Source of the DNA: Gammaproteobacteria bacterium
GTDB lineage: Bacteria > Pseudomonadota > Gammaproteobacteria > Pseudomonadales > Azotimanducaceae
DNA: 6,433 nt
NCBI GenBank assembly: GCA_030430515.1
Contig: JAUIKX010000212.1
Coordinates: 1 to 6,433, forward strand
Reading direction: 5' to 3'
Shown here: in pieces, positions 1-6,433 of the stretch
Layout of the letters: every line of letters starts with the position of its first letter
Numbering within the stretch: position 1 is the stretch's first letter
The notes under the pieces: generated by a model
What the model was told of the DNA's origin: nothing
Seen by the model: the letters and a program-made list of their open reading frames with translations, nothing else
Database searches by the model: none
Translations under genes and position numbers: made by a program

Positions 1-270
1 CAGCGTTGTCCAGCCATCGGCTACATAACGCTGCCATACGGCGCGGTGCTCATCGAGCATGCGAACCCTGCCATCTTCCAGACGGCAGCCGGTACGATCC
101 ATGACATCGTTGAGCGGCTCGAGTTCGGCCCGGGCAAAGCGGTCGGCACCATCGAGCACCGCCGCGCAGACCTCGGGTGAAGCCTCGTTACGTACCTCAT
201 CGATACGCCAGGACAGTTCCAGCTGGCGTGCGATGCGAGCAAGCTCTGGTGCGGGTGTGGAGGCGCGCAT
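1..270 (-). CDS. Acyl-CoA dehydrogenase, DmdC/FadE-like, N-terminal part (cut by window edge)
   Basis: Translating the minus strand from the ATG at 270-268 gives 90 residues, open to the window edge, so only the start of the gene is present. The sequence resembles the N-terminal helical domain of flavin acyl-CoA dehydrogenases. The stretch around residues 38-68 (VLDGADRFARAELEPLNDVMDR, then GCRLEDGRV with R59 before it) and the later YVADGW near 82-87 match the long 3-methylmercaptopropionyl-CoA dehydrogenase (DmdC)-type group. Such enzymes oxidise an acyl-CoA to the enoyl-CoA using FAD and pass electrons to ETF. The catalytic glutamate and FAD-binding parts lie outside the window, so the substrate cannot be judged. 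The gene starts 4 bases after the fdsA stop and is probably in the same transcript. Its Shine-Dalgarno is poor (only AGG 3 bases before ATG), suggesting translational coupling. No alternative start lies close upstream in frame. Confidence 0.75.
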   Translation of the reverse strand, partial: MRASTPAPELARIARQLELSWRIDEVRNEASPEVCAAVLDGADRFARAELEPLNDVMDRTGCRLEDGRVRMLDEHRAVWQRYVADGWTTL

Positions 271-274
271 GAAC

Positions 275-3154
275 CTAATCGGTTTCCGCCTGCTCGAGAA
301 GCGTTTCCTGCTGATCGCTGAATGCCTTGAAGTCCTTCTGCCACTCGGAAACCTGCATCACCGGATTTACCTGCACTGCAGTCACTTTGTACTCGGGGCA
401 GTTCGTCGCCCAGTCGGAGTTGTCCGTGGTGATGACGTTGGCGCCGCTTTCCGGATGGTGGAATGTGGTGTACACAACCCCCGGCTGCATGCGTTCGCTG
501 ATCTTCGCATGCAGAACGGTGCTTCCCACCCGGCTGCTGATCTCGACGGCATCACCGTCTCTGATACCACGATCCTCGGCATCGACCGCATGGATCTCGA
601 GCACGTCTTCAGCGTGCCAGGCATTGTTCGCAGTACGTCGGGTCTGCGCGCCGACATTGTACTGGCTGAGGATACGACCGGTGGTCATGAGCAACGGGAA
701 ACGGCGGTTCACCTTTTCGCTGGTCGGCACAAACTCCGTGATCGCGAAGAGACCTTCGCCGCGGGTGAACGACTCCCGGTGCATGATCGGCGTACCCTGC
801 GGTGCGTCGGCGTTGCACGGCCACTGAATCGAACCTTCCCGCTGAAGGCGCTCCCAGCTGACGCCCGCGAAGGTCGGGGTGAGGAGCGCAATCTCGTCGA
901 GAATCTCCGAAGGGTGCTCGTAGTTCATGGAGTAGCCCAGCGCCTTCGCAAGCGCCATCGTAGCCTGCCATTCCGACTTACCCGACAGGGGAGCCTTGAC
1001 CTGTCGCACCGGCGAGATCCGGCGCTCTGCGTTTGTGAACGTACCGTCTTTTTCGAGGAACGACGATCCCGGCAGAAACACGTGCGCGTACTTTGCCGTT
1101 TCGTTGAGAAACAGATCCTGCACGATGAGGCAGTCGAGACTGCGCAGCGCTTCCTGCACATGCTGAGTATTGGGATCCGACTGCGCGATGTCTTCGCCCT
1201 GGCAGTACAGCCCTTTGAACTGACCCGCTACCGCTGCGTCGAGCATGTTGTTGATACGGTAGCCCGGCTCATCCTGAATGGTGACACCCCAGTGCGCCTC
1301 GAACGGCGCCCTCACCGATGCATCCGCCACCGACCGATAGCCCGGCAGCTCATGGGGGAACGAGCCCATGTCGCAGGAGCCCTGCACGTTGTTCTGGCCA
1401 CGCAGCGGGTTCACGCCCACCCCTTCGCGACCGATGTTGCCCGTGACCATCGCCAGATTGGCAATGGCCATCACCGACGTGGAACCCTGGCTGTGCTCGG
1501 TGACACCGAGGCCATAGTAGATGGCGCCATTGCCATGGGTGGCGAAAAGCCGCGCGGCAGCACGAATCTCTTCTGCCGGAACGCCGATGGTCTCAGCCAT
1601 GTTTTCAGGCGAGTGCGCTTTATCGCGGATGAAACTGAGCCACTCTTCGAAAGGCTGCTGTTCGCATCGCGCCTGCACGAACTGCTTGTCCCAGAGATCT
1701 TCAGTGACAATGACGTGCGCCAGGGCGTTCAGACAGGCTACATTGGTGCCCGGAAGAAGCGGCAGATGGTGGTCTGCAGCCACGTGAGGCGTACGCACGA
1801 GGTCGATCTGCCGCGGGTCGATGACGATGAGCTTCGCCCCTTCGCGCAGGCGCTTCTTGAGGCGGGAGCCGAACACCGGGTGACCGTCGGTGGGGTTGGC
1901 GCCGATCACCATGATCACGTCGGCTTTCTCCACCGAGTCAAAGGTCTGAGTGCCAGCCGACTCGCCGAGCGTCACTTTGAGCCCATAGCCAGTCGGCGAG
2001 TGGCAAACCCGCGCACAGGTATCGACGTTATTGTTGCCGAACGCCGTCCGCACCAGCTTCTGCACCAGATAGGTTTCTTCGTTGGTACAACGTGAGGAGG
2101 TGATCCCACCGACACTGTTGACGCCATGCTCCGCCTGCACCGCCCTGATTCTGGCTGCGGCGAACTCGATGGCTTCATCCCAACTCACCTGCCGCCAGGG
2201 CTCGGCGATACTGCTGCGGATCATCGGCGTAGTGACCCGGTCTTCGTGGGTGGCGTAGCCGAACGCAAAGCGACCTTTCACACAGGAATGGCCGCGATTG
2301 GCCGCGCCGTCCTTGTACGGCACCATGTTGACCACTTCGTCGCCCTTCATCTGCGCCTCGAACGCACAACCGACACCACAGTAAGCACACGTGGTCACTA
2401 CGGAATGCTCGGGTTGCCCCTGCTCGATCACAGTTTTCTCGATGAGCGTCGCTGTAGGACAGGCTTGCACGCAGGCTCCGCATGACACGCACTCAGAGTC
2501 CATGAACGCTTCGTTCTGTCCAGGAGATACCTTGGACTCGAAGCCGCGACCGTCGATGGTCAGCGCAAAGGTGCCCTGTACTTCCTCACAAGCGCGCACA
2601 CAGCGGGAGCAGACGATGCATTTCGACGGGTCGAAAGTGAAATATGGGTTCGACGTATCCTTTTGCGCATCGAGATGATTTTCACCTTCATAGCCGTAGC
2701 GCACATCACGCAGCCCTACCACACCGGCCATGTCCTGCAGCTCACAGTCACCGTTGCTCGCGCAGGTGAGGCAGTCCAGCGGATGGTCCGAGATATACAG
2801 CTCCATGACGTTGCGGCGCAGATCAGCAAGCCGTCCGCTCTGCGTGCGAACCCGGAGACCCGCTTCAGCCGGGGCGGTGCACGATGCCGGATAGCCCTTA
2901 CGCCCTTCGATCTCAACGAGACAGAGGCGACAGGAGCCGAATGCGTTCAGGCTATCCGTCGCACAGAGCTTGGGGATGTTGATACCCGCAAGCGCGGCGG
3001 CGCGAAGGATGGATGTGCCTTCAGGGACAGTGACCGCCACACCATCGATATCCAACGTTACGGCATCGGGTTCCCGAGCCTCCGTGCTGTACTCGGAAAA
3101 GGGTGCAGGCGTGCCCAGATCTCTTGTCGGATCGAATTGGCTGACCATACTCAT
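275..3154 (-). CDS. fdsA: NAD-dependent formate dehydrogenase, alpha (catalytic) subunit FdsA
   Basis: This is the catalytic subunit (959 aa, the usual family length) of the cytoplasmic FdsABG formate dehydrogenase, which oxidises formate to CO2 at a bis-MGD molybdenum centre. The N-terminus is NuoG-like. It has a [2Fe-2S] domain (C64, C75, C78, C92), a His-Cys3 [4Fe-4S] site (H124, C128, C131, C137) and a two-cluster ferredoxin domain (C179/182/185/189 and C222/225/228/232). The molybdopterin oxidoreductase part begins with another [4Fe-4S] site (C256, C259, C263, C291). The Mo ligand is C384, with the adjacent H385, in the motif ARVCHSP. R585 in NPLRGQNN matches the catalytic Arg; these correspond to C386, H387 and R587 of the Rhodobacter capsulatus enzyme as I recall it. 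The C-terminal molybdopterin-dinucleotide domain spans about 810-925. The Mo ligand is cysteine, not selenocysteine. The start at 3154 is favoured by a strong AAGGA 6 bases upstream; a second ATG at residue 3 is spaced less well. No frameshift is seen. Confidence 0.97.
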   Translation of the reverse strand: MSMVSQFDPTRDLGTPAPFSEYSTEAREPDAVTLDIDGVAVTVPEGTSILRAAALAGINIPKLCATDSLNAFGSCRLCLVEIEGRKGYPASCTAPAEAGLRVRTQSGRLADLRRNVMELYISDHPLDCLTCASNGDCELQDMAGVVGLRDVRYGYEGENHLDAQKDTSNPYFTFDPSKCIVCSRCVRACEEVQGTFALTIDGRGFESKVSPGQNEAFMDSECVSCGACVQACPTATLIEKTVIEQGQPEHSVVTTCAYCGVGCAFEAQMKGDEVVNMVPYKDGAANRGHSCVKGRFAFGYATHEDRVTTPMIRSSIAEPWRQVSWDEAIEFAAARIRAVQAEHGVNSVGGITSSRCTNEETYLVQKLVRTAFGNNNVDTCARVCHSPTGYGLKVTLGESAGTQTFDSVEKADVIMVIGANPTDGHPVFGSRLKKRLREGAKLIVIDPRQIDLVRTPHVAADHHLPLLPGTNVACLNALAHVIVTEDLWDKQFVQARCEQQPFEEWLSFIRDKAHSPENMAETIGVPAEEIRAAARLFATHGNGAIYYGLGVTEHSQGSTSVMAIANLAMVTGNIGREGVGVNPLRGQNNVQGSCDMGSFPHELPGYRSVADASVRAPFEAHWGVTIQDEPGYRINNMLDAAVAGQFKGLYCQGEDIAQSDPNTQHVQEALRSLDCLIVQDLFLNETAKYAHVFLPGSSFLEKDGTFTNAERRISPVRQVKAPLSGKSEWQATMALAKALGYSMNYEHPSEILDEIALLTPTFAGVSWERLQREGSIQWPCNADAPQGTPIMHRESFTRGEGLFAITEFVPTSEKVNRRFPLLMTTGRILSQYNVGAQTRRTANNAWHAEDVLEIHAVDAEDRGIRDGDAVEISSRVGSTVLHAKISERMQPGVVYTTFHHPESGANVITTDNSDWATNCPEYKVTAVQVNPVMQVSEWQKDFKAFSDQQETLLEQAETD

Positions 3155-3160
3155 AAGCTG

Positions 3161-3168
3161 TCCTTCCT
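3161..3168 (-). promoter_or_regulatory. Ribosome binding site of fdsA
   Basis: AGGAAGGA on the minus strand overlaps the fdsB stop codon (TGA, 3168-3170) by one base and leaves 6 bases to the ATG at 3154. It is the strongest ribosome binding site in the fds genes and decides for the first of the two nearby ATGs. Confidence 0.8.
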
Positions 3169-4679
3169 CACCGTTCAGTGAAGTCTTCAGGGAAATGTTC
3201 GATGGCGCTGCGCACCGGGAATGGCGTCATGCCACCCATCGCACATAGAGACCCGTCGACCATTGTGTCGCACAGGTCTTTGAGAACAATCAGATTTTCC
3301 TCGCGGCGCTGTCCTTGGCGGATGCGGTCGATCACTTCCACGCCTCGCACAGAGCCGATACGACATGGTGTGCACTTGCCGCAGGACTCCTCCGCACAGA
3401 ACTCGAAGGCAAAACGCGCCTGCGCCAGCATGTCCACCGTATCGTCGAACGCCACCACGCCGCCGTGGCCGAGCACGGCGCCCAGCTCAGCAAACGCTTC
3501 GTAATCGAGCGGTGTGTCCCACTGGCTTGCCGGCAGATAAGCACCGAGCGGGCCGCCGACCTGAACCGATCGCAGGGGCCGCCCGGTGCGGGAGCCTCCG
3601 CCAAAATCTTCCAGAAGCGATCGGAGCCTCGCGCCGAACGGAAGCTCGACGAGGCCCGCGGTTTTCAGGTTACCCGCCAACTGGAACGGCAGCGTTCCCC
3701 GCGAGCGGGCAACGCCGAAGGCCTCATACGCTGCGCTTCCCTCTGCGAGGACGAATGGCACGCTTGCGAAGGTCAGCACGTTATTCACCACCGTCGGCTG
3801 CCCGAAAAGGCCCTCGATGGCCGGCAGAGGCGGCTTGGCCCGTACCATACCCCGCTTACCTTCGAGGCTTTCGAGAAGCGCCGTTTCTTCGCCGCACACA
3901 TAGGAGCCCGCGCCGAGCCGAACCTCCAGCTCGAAGTGATCTCCGAGATAACCGGCCTCACGCGCCAGACGGATGGCTTCGCCGAGCACCCACTCCGCCT
4001 GACGGTACTCTTCGCGCAGATAGATATAACCTTGGCTGGCACCGACCGCGAGTCCGGCGATGGCCATGCCCTCGATGAGCGCAAACGGATCACCTTCCAT
4101 GAGCATCCGGTCTGCATAGGTACCGGAGTCACCCTCGTCGGCATTGCAGACGATGTACTTCTGCCCCGCCTGCGCATCGAGCACCGTCTGCCACTTGATA
4201 CCCGTGGGGAACGCAGCGCCCCCCCGCCCTCTGAGCCCGGATGCTTTGACCTCATCGACCAGCGTTTGCGCACCGAGCGTTGTGGCTTTCTGAAGACCCG
4301 CAAAGCCACCGTGCGCCCGATAGTCATCGATGCTGAGCGGATCAATCACCCCGACGCGGGCAAAGCTCACGCGCGCCTGTTGCGCCAGCCATGGCATCTC
4401 TTCCACCGGGCCATGAGCGAGTTCATGGTCGGCACCTTCAAGCATGCCTGCACTCAGCAACGCATCGACATCAGCGGCTCGCACAGGGCCGTAGCCCACC
4501 CGACCCGACGACGTTTCGACCTCGACGAAGGGCTCGAGCCAGAACATGCCGCGAGAACCGTTCCGTACGATCTCAACGTCGAGATTACGTGCCGCGCTGG
4601 CGGCCTGCAGGGCGCGAGCAACCTGCTCCGCGCCAAGGGAGAGCGCGGTCGTGTCGAGCGGAATGAAGACGCGCGTCAT
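3168..4679 (-). CDS. fdsB: NAD-dependent formate dehydrogenase, beta subunit FdsB (NuoF-like)
   Basis: This is the diaphorase subunit (503 aa), which carries FMN, binds NAD+ and passes electrons from FdsA to NAD+. Residues 1 to about 80 form a thioredoxin-like NuoE-type fold without any cysteine; the first cysteine is C178, so this domain cannot bind a cluster. The NuoF core follows. It has the glycine-rich GLRGRGGAAFPTG motif (148-160), YIVCNADEGDSG (175-186) and GAGSYVCGEETALLESLEG (256-274), which together form the FMN/NADH site. A C-terminal [4Fe-4S] site has C433, C436 and C439 (in ESCGKCTPCR) plus C479 (in GSLCAMGG). The gene begins within an ATGA overlap with the fdsG stop and has only a weak GGAA 8 bases upstream, so translation is probably coupled to fdsG. 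The sequence is closer to FdsB than to respiratory NuoF because of its fused N-terminal domain and its position between fdsG and fdsA. Confidence 0.97.
   Translation of the reverse strand: MTRVFIPLDTTALSLGAEQVARALQAASAARNLDVEIVRNGSRGMFWLEPFVEVETSSGRVGYGPVRAADVDALLSAGMLEGADHELAHGPVEEMPWLAQQARVSFARVGVIDPLSIDDYRAHGGFAGLQKATTLGAQTLVDEVKASGLRGRGGAAFPTGIKWQTVLDAQAGQKYIVCNADEGDSGTYADRMLMEGDPFALIEGMAIAGLAVGASQGYIYLREEYRQAEWVLGEAIRLAREAGYLGDHFELEVRLGAGSYVCGEETALLESLEGKRGMVRAKPPLPAIEGLFGQPTVVNNVLTFASVPFVLAEGSAAYEAFGVARSRGTLPFQLAGNLKTAGLVELPFGARLRSLLEDFGGGSRTGRPLRSVQVGGPLGAYLPASQWDTPLDYEAFAELGAVLGHGGVVAFDDTVDMLAQARFAFEFCAEESCGKCTPCRIGSVRGVEVIDRIRQGQRREENLIVLKDLCDTMVDGSLCAMGGMTPFPVRSAIEHFPEDFTER
4676..4679 (-). 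other. ATGA stop/start overlap, fdsG-fdsB
   Basis: The fdsB ATG (4677-4679) shares bases with the fdsG TGA (4676-4678). With only a weak GGAA upstream (4688-4691), this is a typical arrangement for translational coupling, which would keep the two partner subunits at similar levels. Confidence 0.85.
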
Positions 4680-5137
4680 GACAACGATTCCATGAGTTCG
4701 TCGAAACGCGCCTCGTCTACGAATCCGAACACGTCACGGTCGATACGGATCGATGGCGAACAGGCGCAGTTTCCCAGACAGTAGACCGGCTCCAGGGTCA
4801 CCCGACCATCTGCCGAGGTCTCCCCGGTTTTCGTCTCGAGTGCCTGCTGGGCGTGGGCTTCCAGAGCCCGGGCACCCATCGACTGGCAGGACTCGGCACG
4901 ACAGATCTGCACCACGTACCGGCCCGGCGCCTTGCGCCGGAAGGTGTGGTAGAAACTGACCACGCCGTGTACTTCCGCACGGGACAGGTTCAGTGCGTGA
5001 GCAATCTGCACGACCGCTTCGTCAGACACGAAGCCGAACACTTCCTGCAGATCGTGCAGAATGGGCAGCAGCGCCCCGGGCATACCTGCGGAACGTTCGA
5101 TGACCTCCGCTACGGTTGGCTCCTGTTCAACGTTCAT
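4676..5137 (-). CDS. fdsG: NAD-dependent formate dehydrogenase, gamma subunit FdsG (NuoE-like)
   Basis: This small electron-transfer subunit (153 aa) belongs to the thioredoxin-like [2Fe-2S] ferredoxin family of NuoE/HoxE/FdsG. A helical N-terminal part includes LLPILHDLQEVFGFVSDEAV (23-42), typical of the family. The [2Fe-2S] ligands are C79 and C84 (in CRAESCQSMGA) and C120 and C124 (in CLGNCACSP), with an extra C126. It works with FdsB and FdsA to move electrons from the molybdenum centre to NAD+. The start at 5137 is supported by GAAGG 6 bases upstream, lying across the end of ligC. Only 2 bases separate it from the ligC stop, so no separate promoter fits in the gap. The gene order fdsG-fdsB-fdsA is the standard fds order. 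NuoE of complex I is the main alternative, but the FdsA-type partner rules that out. Confidence 0.95.
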   Translation of the reverse strand: MNVEQEPTVAEVIERSAGMPGALLPILHDLQEVFGFVSDEAVVQIAHALNLSRAEVHGVVSFYHTFRRKAPGRYVVQICRAESCQSMGARALEAHAQQALETKTGETSADGRVTLEPVYCLGNCACSPSIRIDRDVFGFVDEARFDELMESLS

Positions 5138-5139
5138 CG

Positions 5140-6084
5140 CTAACCTTCGAGCTGTTGCTCGAGATCATAGAGTACCTTGTAGCACGGCAGCACCTGGGCA
5201 ACGCTGGAGTTGGGCTCACGACCTTCCTTGAGCGCGGCAAAGAACTCCCGATCCTGCAGCTCGATACCGTTCATCGAGACGTCTACCTGCGACACATCGA
5301 TGGCCTCTTCCCGCCCGTTCACGAGGTCATCATATCGGGCGATGTACGTGCCGTTGTCACAGATGTAGCGGAAGAAGGTGCCGAGCGGGCCATCGTTGTT
5401 GAACGACAGCGACAAGGTGCAGATCGCGCCACCCTCGGTCTTCATCTGAATGGACATATCCATGGCGATGCCGAGCTCCGGGTGCTTGGGCCCCTGGATT
5501 GCGTTCGCCTGAACGACGGGCTCGCCTACTTGATACTGGAACAGATCCACGGTGTGGGCTGCATGATGCCACAGCAGATGATCGGTCCACGAACGCGCTT
5601 CGCCGGCAGCGTTTATGTTCTTTCTCCGGAAGAAGTAGGTCTGCACATCCATCTGCTGAATGGCCAGCTCTCCGGCAACAATTCTGTTGTGCACCCACTG
5701 ATGCGACGGGTTGAAACGGCGGGTGTGGCCGACCATGCAGGTCAGGCCGGTTTCTTCCTGTTTCTGCATCACCGCCTGCGCGTCCTCCCATTTGTCGCAC
5801 AGCGGGATCTCAACCTGTACGTGTTTGCCGGCTTCCATACACTGGATGGCCTCACGTGCGTGCTGTTGGGTGGGCGTGCAGAGAATCACCGCTTCGACCC
5901 CCGGACGTGCCAGCGCCTCGGCCAGATCCGTGGTGGCATGAGGAATGCCATACTTCTCGGCAACCGCGGAGGTGTTCTCCATACGTCGGCCCACGAGTGA
6001 GTCAACTTCGACGCCATCGATGTTCTTGATGCCGTCCAGATGCTTCTGACCGAAGGCGCCGGGACCTGCTACTACGATTTTCAT
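5140..6084 (-). CDS. ligC: 4-carboxy-2-hydroxymuconate-6-semialdehyde dehydrogenase LigC
   Basis: A Gfo/Idh/MocA-family oxidoreductase of 314 aa that closely resembles LigC of Sphingobium SYK-6, as far as I remember that sequence. LigC oxidises CHMS, as its cyclic hemiacetal, to 2-pyrone-4,6-dicarboxylate with NADP+, in the protocatechuate 4,5-cleavage pathway. The Rossmann motif GPGAFG lies at 7-12. The position of the family EKP motif reads EIP (92-94). The run QQMDVQTYFFRRKN (143-156) and HHAAHTVD (173-180) are LigC-like hallmarks. The C-terminal domain holds SLSFNNDGPLGTFFRYICDNGT and VSMNGIELQDREF. Two ATGs lie two codons apart. GAGGAG at 6092-6097 sits 7 bases before the ATG at 6084 but only 1 base before the one at 6090, so the inner ATG is chosen; the outer start would add two residues (MS). 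The next gene upstream is ligI, the following pathway step, which supports the function. Confidence 0.93.
   Translation of the reverse strand: MKIVVAGPGAFGQKHLDGIKNIDGVEVDSLVGRRMENTSAVAEKYGIPHATTDLAEALARPGVEAVILCTPTQQHAREAIQCMEAGKHVQVEIPLCDKWEDAQAVMQKQEETGLTCMVGHTRRFNPSHQWVHNRIVAGELAIQQMDVQTYFFRRKNINAAGEARSWTDHLLWHHAAHTVDLFQYQVGEPVVQANAIQGPKHPELGIAMDMSIQMKTEGGAICTLSLSFNNDGPLGTFFRYICDNGTYIARYDDLVNGREEAIDVSQVDVSMNGIELQDREFFAALKEGREPNSSVAQVLPCYKVLYDLEQQLEG
5144..5148 (-). promoter_or_regulatory. Ribosome binding site of fdsG
   Basis: GAAGG on the minus strand sits inside the last codons of ligC, just before its TAG stop (5140-5142), with 6 bases to the fdsG ATG. Its position inside ligC argues that fdsG is translated from a message that also carries ligC. 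Confidence 0.7.
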
Positions 6085-6091
6085 GCTCATT

Positions 6092-6097
6092 CTCCTC
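6092..6097 (-). promoter_or_regulatory. Ribosome binding site of ligC, deciding its start
   Basis: GAGGAG on the minus strand overlaps the ligI stop codon (TGA, 6096-6098). It lies 7 bases from the ATG at 6084 and only 1 base from the ATG at 6090, which makes the inner ATG the likely initiation codon. Confidence 0.75.
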
Positions 6098-6433
6098 AGT
6101 CGTTCCAGTACAGGCGCATAGGGTTATCCACCAGCAGCTTCTGCTGAAGCTCAGGCGTCACTGCGATGCGCGGGATGATGTCTACCAGCTTGCCGTCGTC
6201 GGGCATGTGGCTTTTCATGTTGGGGTGCGGCCAGTCTGTACCCCAGAGCACCCGATCGGGGAAGGTCTCCACCACACGCCGGGCGAAAGGTACCACGTCA
6301 TCATAGGCCGGCGGCCCGACCTGGGACAGACGCTCAGGACAGCTCACTTTCGACCAGAAATTGCTGTTCTCGCTCATGAGCTTGAGAAACAGAGCAAACT
6401 CCCCACCGTCGGGATCTTTTGTCACGTCCGGCC
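6096..6433 (-). CDS. ligI: 2-pyrone-4,6-dicarboxylate hydrolase LigI, C-terminal part (cut by window edge)
   Basis: The C-terminal 111 full codons of an amidohydrolase-superfamily (COG3618-type) TIM-barrel enzyme. The frame stays open to the edge, beginning within what looks like the conserved RPDV segment, so the GTG at 6425 is not the true start and about two thirds of the gene lies beyond 6433. LigI hydrolyses 2-pyrone-4,6-dicarboxylate to 4-oxalomesaconate, right after the LigC step, and is metal-independent. Diagnostic segments are WGTDWPHPN, whose Asp (residue 66 of the visible part) matches the catalytic Asp (Asp248 in the SYK-6 enzyme, as I recall), PDDGKLVDIIPRIA, and the end LLVDNPMRLYWND. 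The ligC start lies 11 bases downstream, and the ligI stop codon overlaps the ligC ribosome binding site. Another amidohydrolase of the same group is possible, but the ligC neighbour and end motif make LigI much the best call. Confidence 0.92.
   Translation of the reverse strand, partial: PDVTKDPDGGEFALFLKLMSENSNFWSKVSCPERLSQVGPPAYDDVVPFARRVVETFPDRVLWGTDWPHPNMKSHMPDDGKLVDIIPRIAVTPELQQKLLVDNPMRLYWND

Noticed and set aside
21..344. 107-codon open frame on the minus strand
   Set aside because: It overlaps the end of fdsA and the acyl-CoA dehydrogenase start in another frame. The frame starting at 270 gives a recognisable family sequence and this one does not. I also considered it as fdsD, but it has no resemblance.
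59..2095. 678-codon open frame on the plus strand
   Set aside because: It lies antisense to fdsA and the acyl-CoA dehydrogenase start, has an Arg/His-rich composition, no recognisable domain, and no support beyond lack of stops, as expected opposite a GC-rich gene.
275..4679. NuoF/NuoG subunits of respiratory complex I
   Set aside because: FdsA has the full molybdopterin domain with the Mo-ligand Cys-His pair and the catalytic Arg, and the genes lie in fdsGBA order without other nuo genes, so this is a formate dehydrogenase.
3315..4784. 489-codon open frame on the plus strand
   Set aside because: It is antisense to fdsB and the end of fdsG, both of which are fully conserved; its product shows no family motif and is rich in Arg and His.
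5116..6000. 294-codon open frame on the plus strand
   Set aside because: It is the antisense reading of ligC, whose motifs are unmistakable; the plus-strand product has no recognisable features.
6096..6425. A short complete protein starting at GTG 6425
   Set aside because: The frame stays open to the window edge and the residues before the GTG continue the LigI alignment, so it is the tail of a longer gene rather than a small protein.

Overview
The window is about 60% GC by eye. It holds six tightly packed protein genes, all on the minus strand, so transcription runs from high to low coordinates. Two genes are cut by the window edges. No intergenic gap exceeds 13 bases, and I see no RNA gene, mobile element, CRISPR array, tandem repeat or terminator. 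The gene types and GC point to an aerobic, aromatic-degrading Pseudomonadota (proteobacterium). I cannot place it further from sequence alone.

In transcription order: (1) positions 6433-6096 hold the C-terminal third of a 2-pyrone-4,6-dicarboxylate (PDC) hydrolase, ligI. (2) 6084-5140 is ligC, 4-carboxy-2-hydroxymuconate-6-semialdehyde (CHMS) dehydrogenase. (3-5) 5137-275 are fdsG, fdsB and fdsA, the gamma, beta and alpha subunits of a soluble NAD+-dependent molybdenum formate dehydrogenase. All three are full length with intact cofactor ligands. (6) 270-1 is the N-terminal 90 residues of an acyl-CoA dehydrogenase, most like the DmdC-type/FadE group.

LigC and LigI catalyse consecutive steps of the protocatechuate 4,5-cleavage pathway, used for lignin-type aromatics such as vanillate. 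The formate dehydrogenase oxidises formate to CO2 and makes NADH. The ligC-fdsG gap is 2 bases, fdsG and fdsB overlap as ATGA, and the fdsA ribosome binding site overlaps the fdsB stop, so this looks like one transcript. A sensible link is that methoxylated aromatics release a C1 unit on O-demethylation. That unit ends as formate, which this enzyme would burn for NADH while the ring goes through LigC and LigI. This is inference from context.

The main oddity is downstream of fdsA. The usual accessory genes fdsC (sulfurtransferase-like maturation factor) and fdsD (delta subunit) are not there; the acyl-CoA dehydrogenase follows after 4 bases. I did not find a wholly new system. The noteworthy signals are this catabolic gene linkage and the missing maturation genes.
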